This document shows positions 5,783 to 5,876 of a DNA stretch of 5,876 nt, one piece after another. The notes beneath the pieces are model-generated. The model worked only from the letters and a program-made list of their open reading frames with translations, searched no databases and had not been told where the DNA came from. The translations under genes and the position numbers were made by a program. Position 1 is the stretch's first letter, and each line of letters opens with the position of its first letter. Origin of the DNA: Oscillospiraceae bacterium (GTDB lineage Bacteria > Bacillota > Clostridia > Oscillospirales > Oscillospiraceae); NCBI GenBank assembly GCA_017480395.1, contig JAFVAS010000106.1, positions 1 to 5,876 of the forward strand, written 5' to 3'.

Positions 5783-5876
5783 ATGAAAACAAGCGACTTT
5801 TACTATGACCTCCCCCAGGAGCTGATTGCCCAGACGCCTCTGGAAAAACGGGACAGCTCCCGGCTGCTCACGCTGA
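5783..5876 (+). CDS. queA: S-adenosylmethionine:tRNA ribosyltransferase-isomerase, N-terminal fragment
   Basis: QueA transfers and rearranges the ribose of S-adenosylmethionine onto preQ1 in tRNA to give epoxyqueuosine, the next-to-last step of queuosine synthesis. Only 31 codons are in the window. The peptide MKTSDFYYDLPQELIAQTPL, followed by EKRDSSRLLTL, matches the highly conserved QueA N-terminus (DF.YdLP.eLIAQ.P...RD.SRLL). The gene is divergent from the lysine operon and runs off the right edge. The only purine-rich site, AAAAGGA (5761-5767), is about 15 nt before the ATG, which is longer than usual. No closer in-frame start fits the family better. Confidence 0.93.
   Translation, partial: MKTSDFYYDLPQELIAQTPLEKRDSSRLLTL

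Overview
The window looks like chromosomal DNA of a GC-rich gut Clostridia member. An Oscillospiraceae-type genome (Flavonifractor/Lawsonibacter-like) is my best guess. The guess rests on the high GC coding style, GGAGG ribosome sites, a lysine riboswitch driving an asd-dapA-dapB operon, and a clostridial-style galactokinase and alpha-galactosidase. No rRNA or other firm taxonomic marker is present. I see no mobile element, CRISPR array, tRNA or phage gene.

Left part (1-2041, plus strand): the 3' end of a GH36-type alpha-galactosidase is followed 15 nt later by a galactokinase-family gene. Together they suit release of galactose from alpha-galactosides such as raffinose or melibiose and its entry into the Leloir pathway as galactose-1-phosphate. 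A strong symmetric hairpin with A- and T-tracts (2052-2091) closes this operon and, in the other direction, the lysine operon that converges on it.

Middle part (2108-5382, minus strand): four tightly packed genes are read in the order asd, dapA, dapB and a stand-alone tandem-ACT protein resembling the regulatory half of aspartokinase. Asd, DapA and DapB carry aspartyl phosphate to tetrahydrodipicolinate, the shared trunk of lysine and meso-diaminopimelate (cell wall) synthesis. The kinase itself (lysC) and the later dap genes are not in the window.

Control region (5383-5782): upstream of asd there is a sigma-A-like promoter (TTGACG, 17 nt, TACATT), then a lysine riboswitch aptamer (L box, 5488-5661), then an intrinsic terminator whose T-tract abuts the asd ribosome-binding site. 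The likely logic is that lysine binding favours the terminator and shuts off the whole operon. Two short perfect inverted repeats lie between the asd promoter and the divergent gene; one overlaps the asd -35 box. The window ends in the first 31 codons of queA (tRNA queuosine synthesis), on the plus strand.

The most useful points are the riboswitch, hidden in a region where open frames are misleading; the kinase-less ACT protein inside a lysine-controlled operon; the altered lysine-site residues in DapA; and the altered galactose-binding motif in the kinase. I did not find a wholly new type of system.
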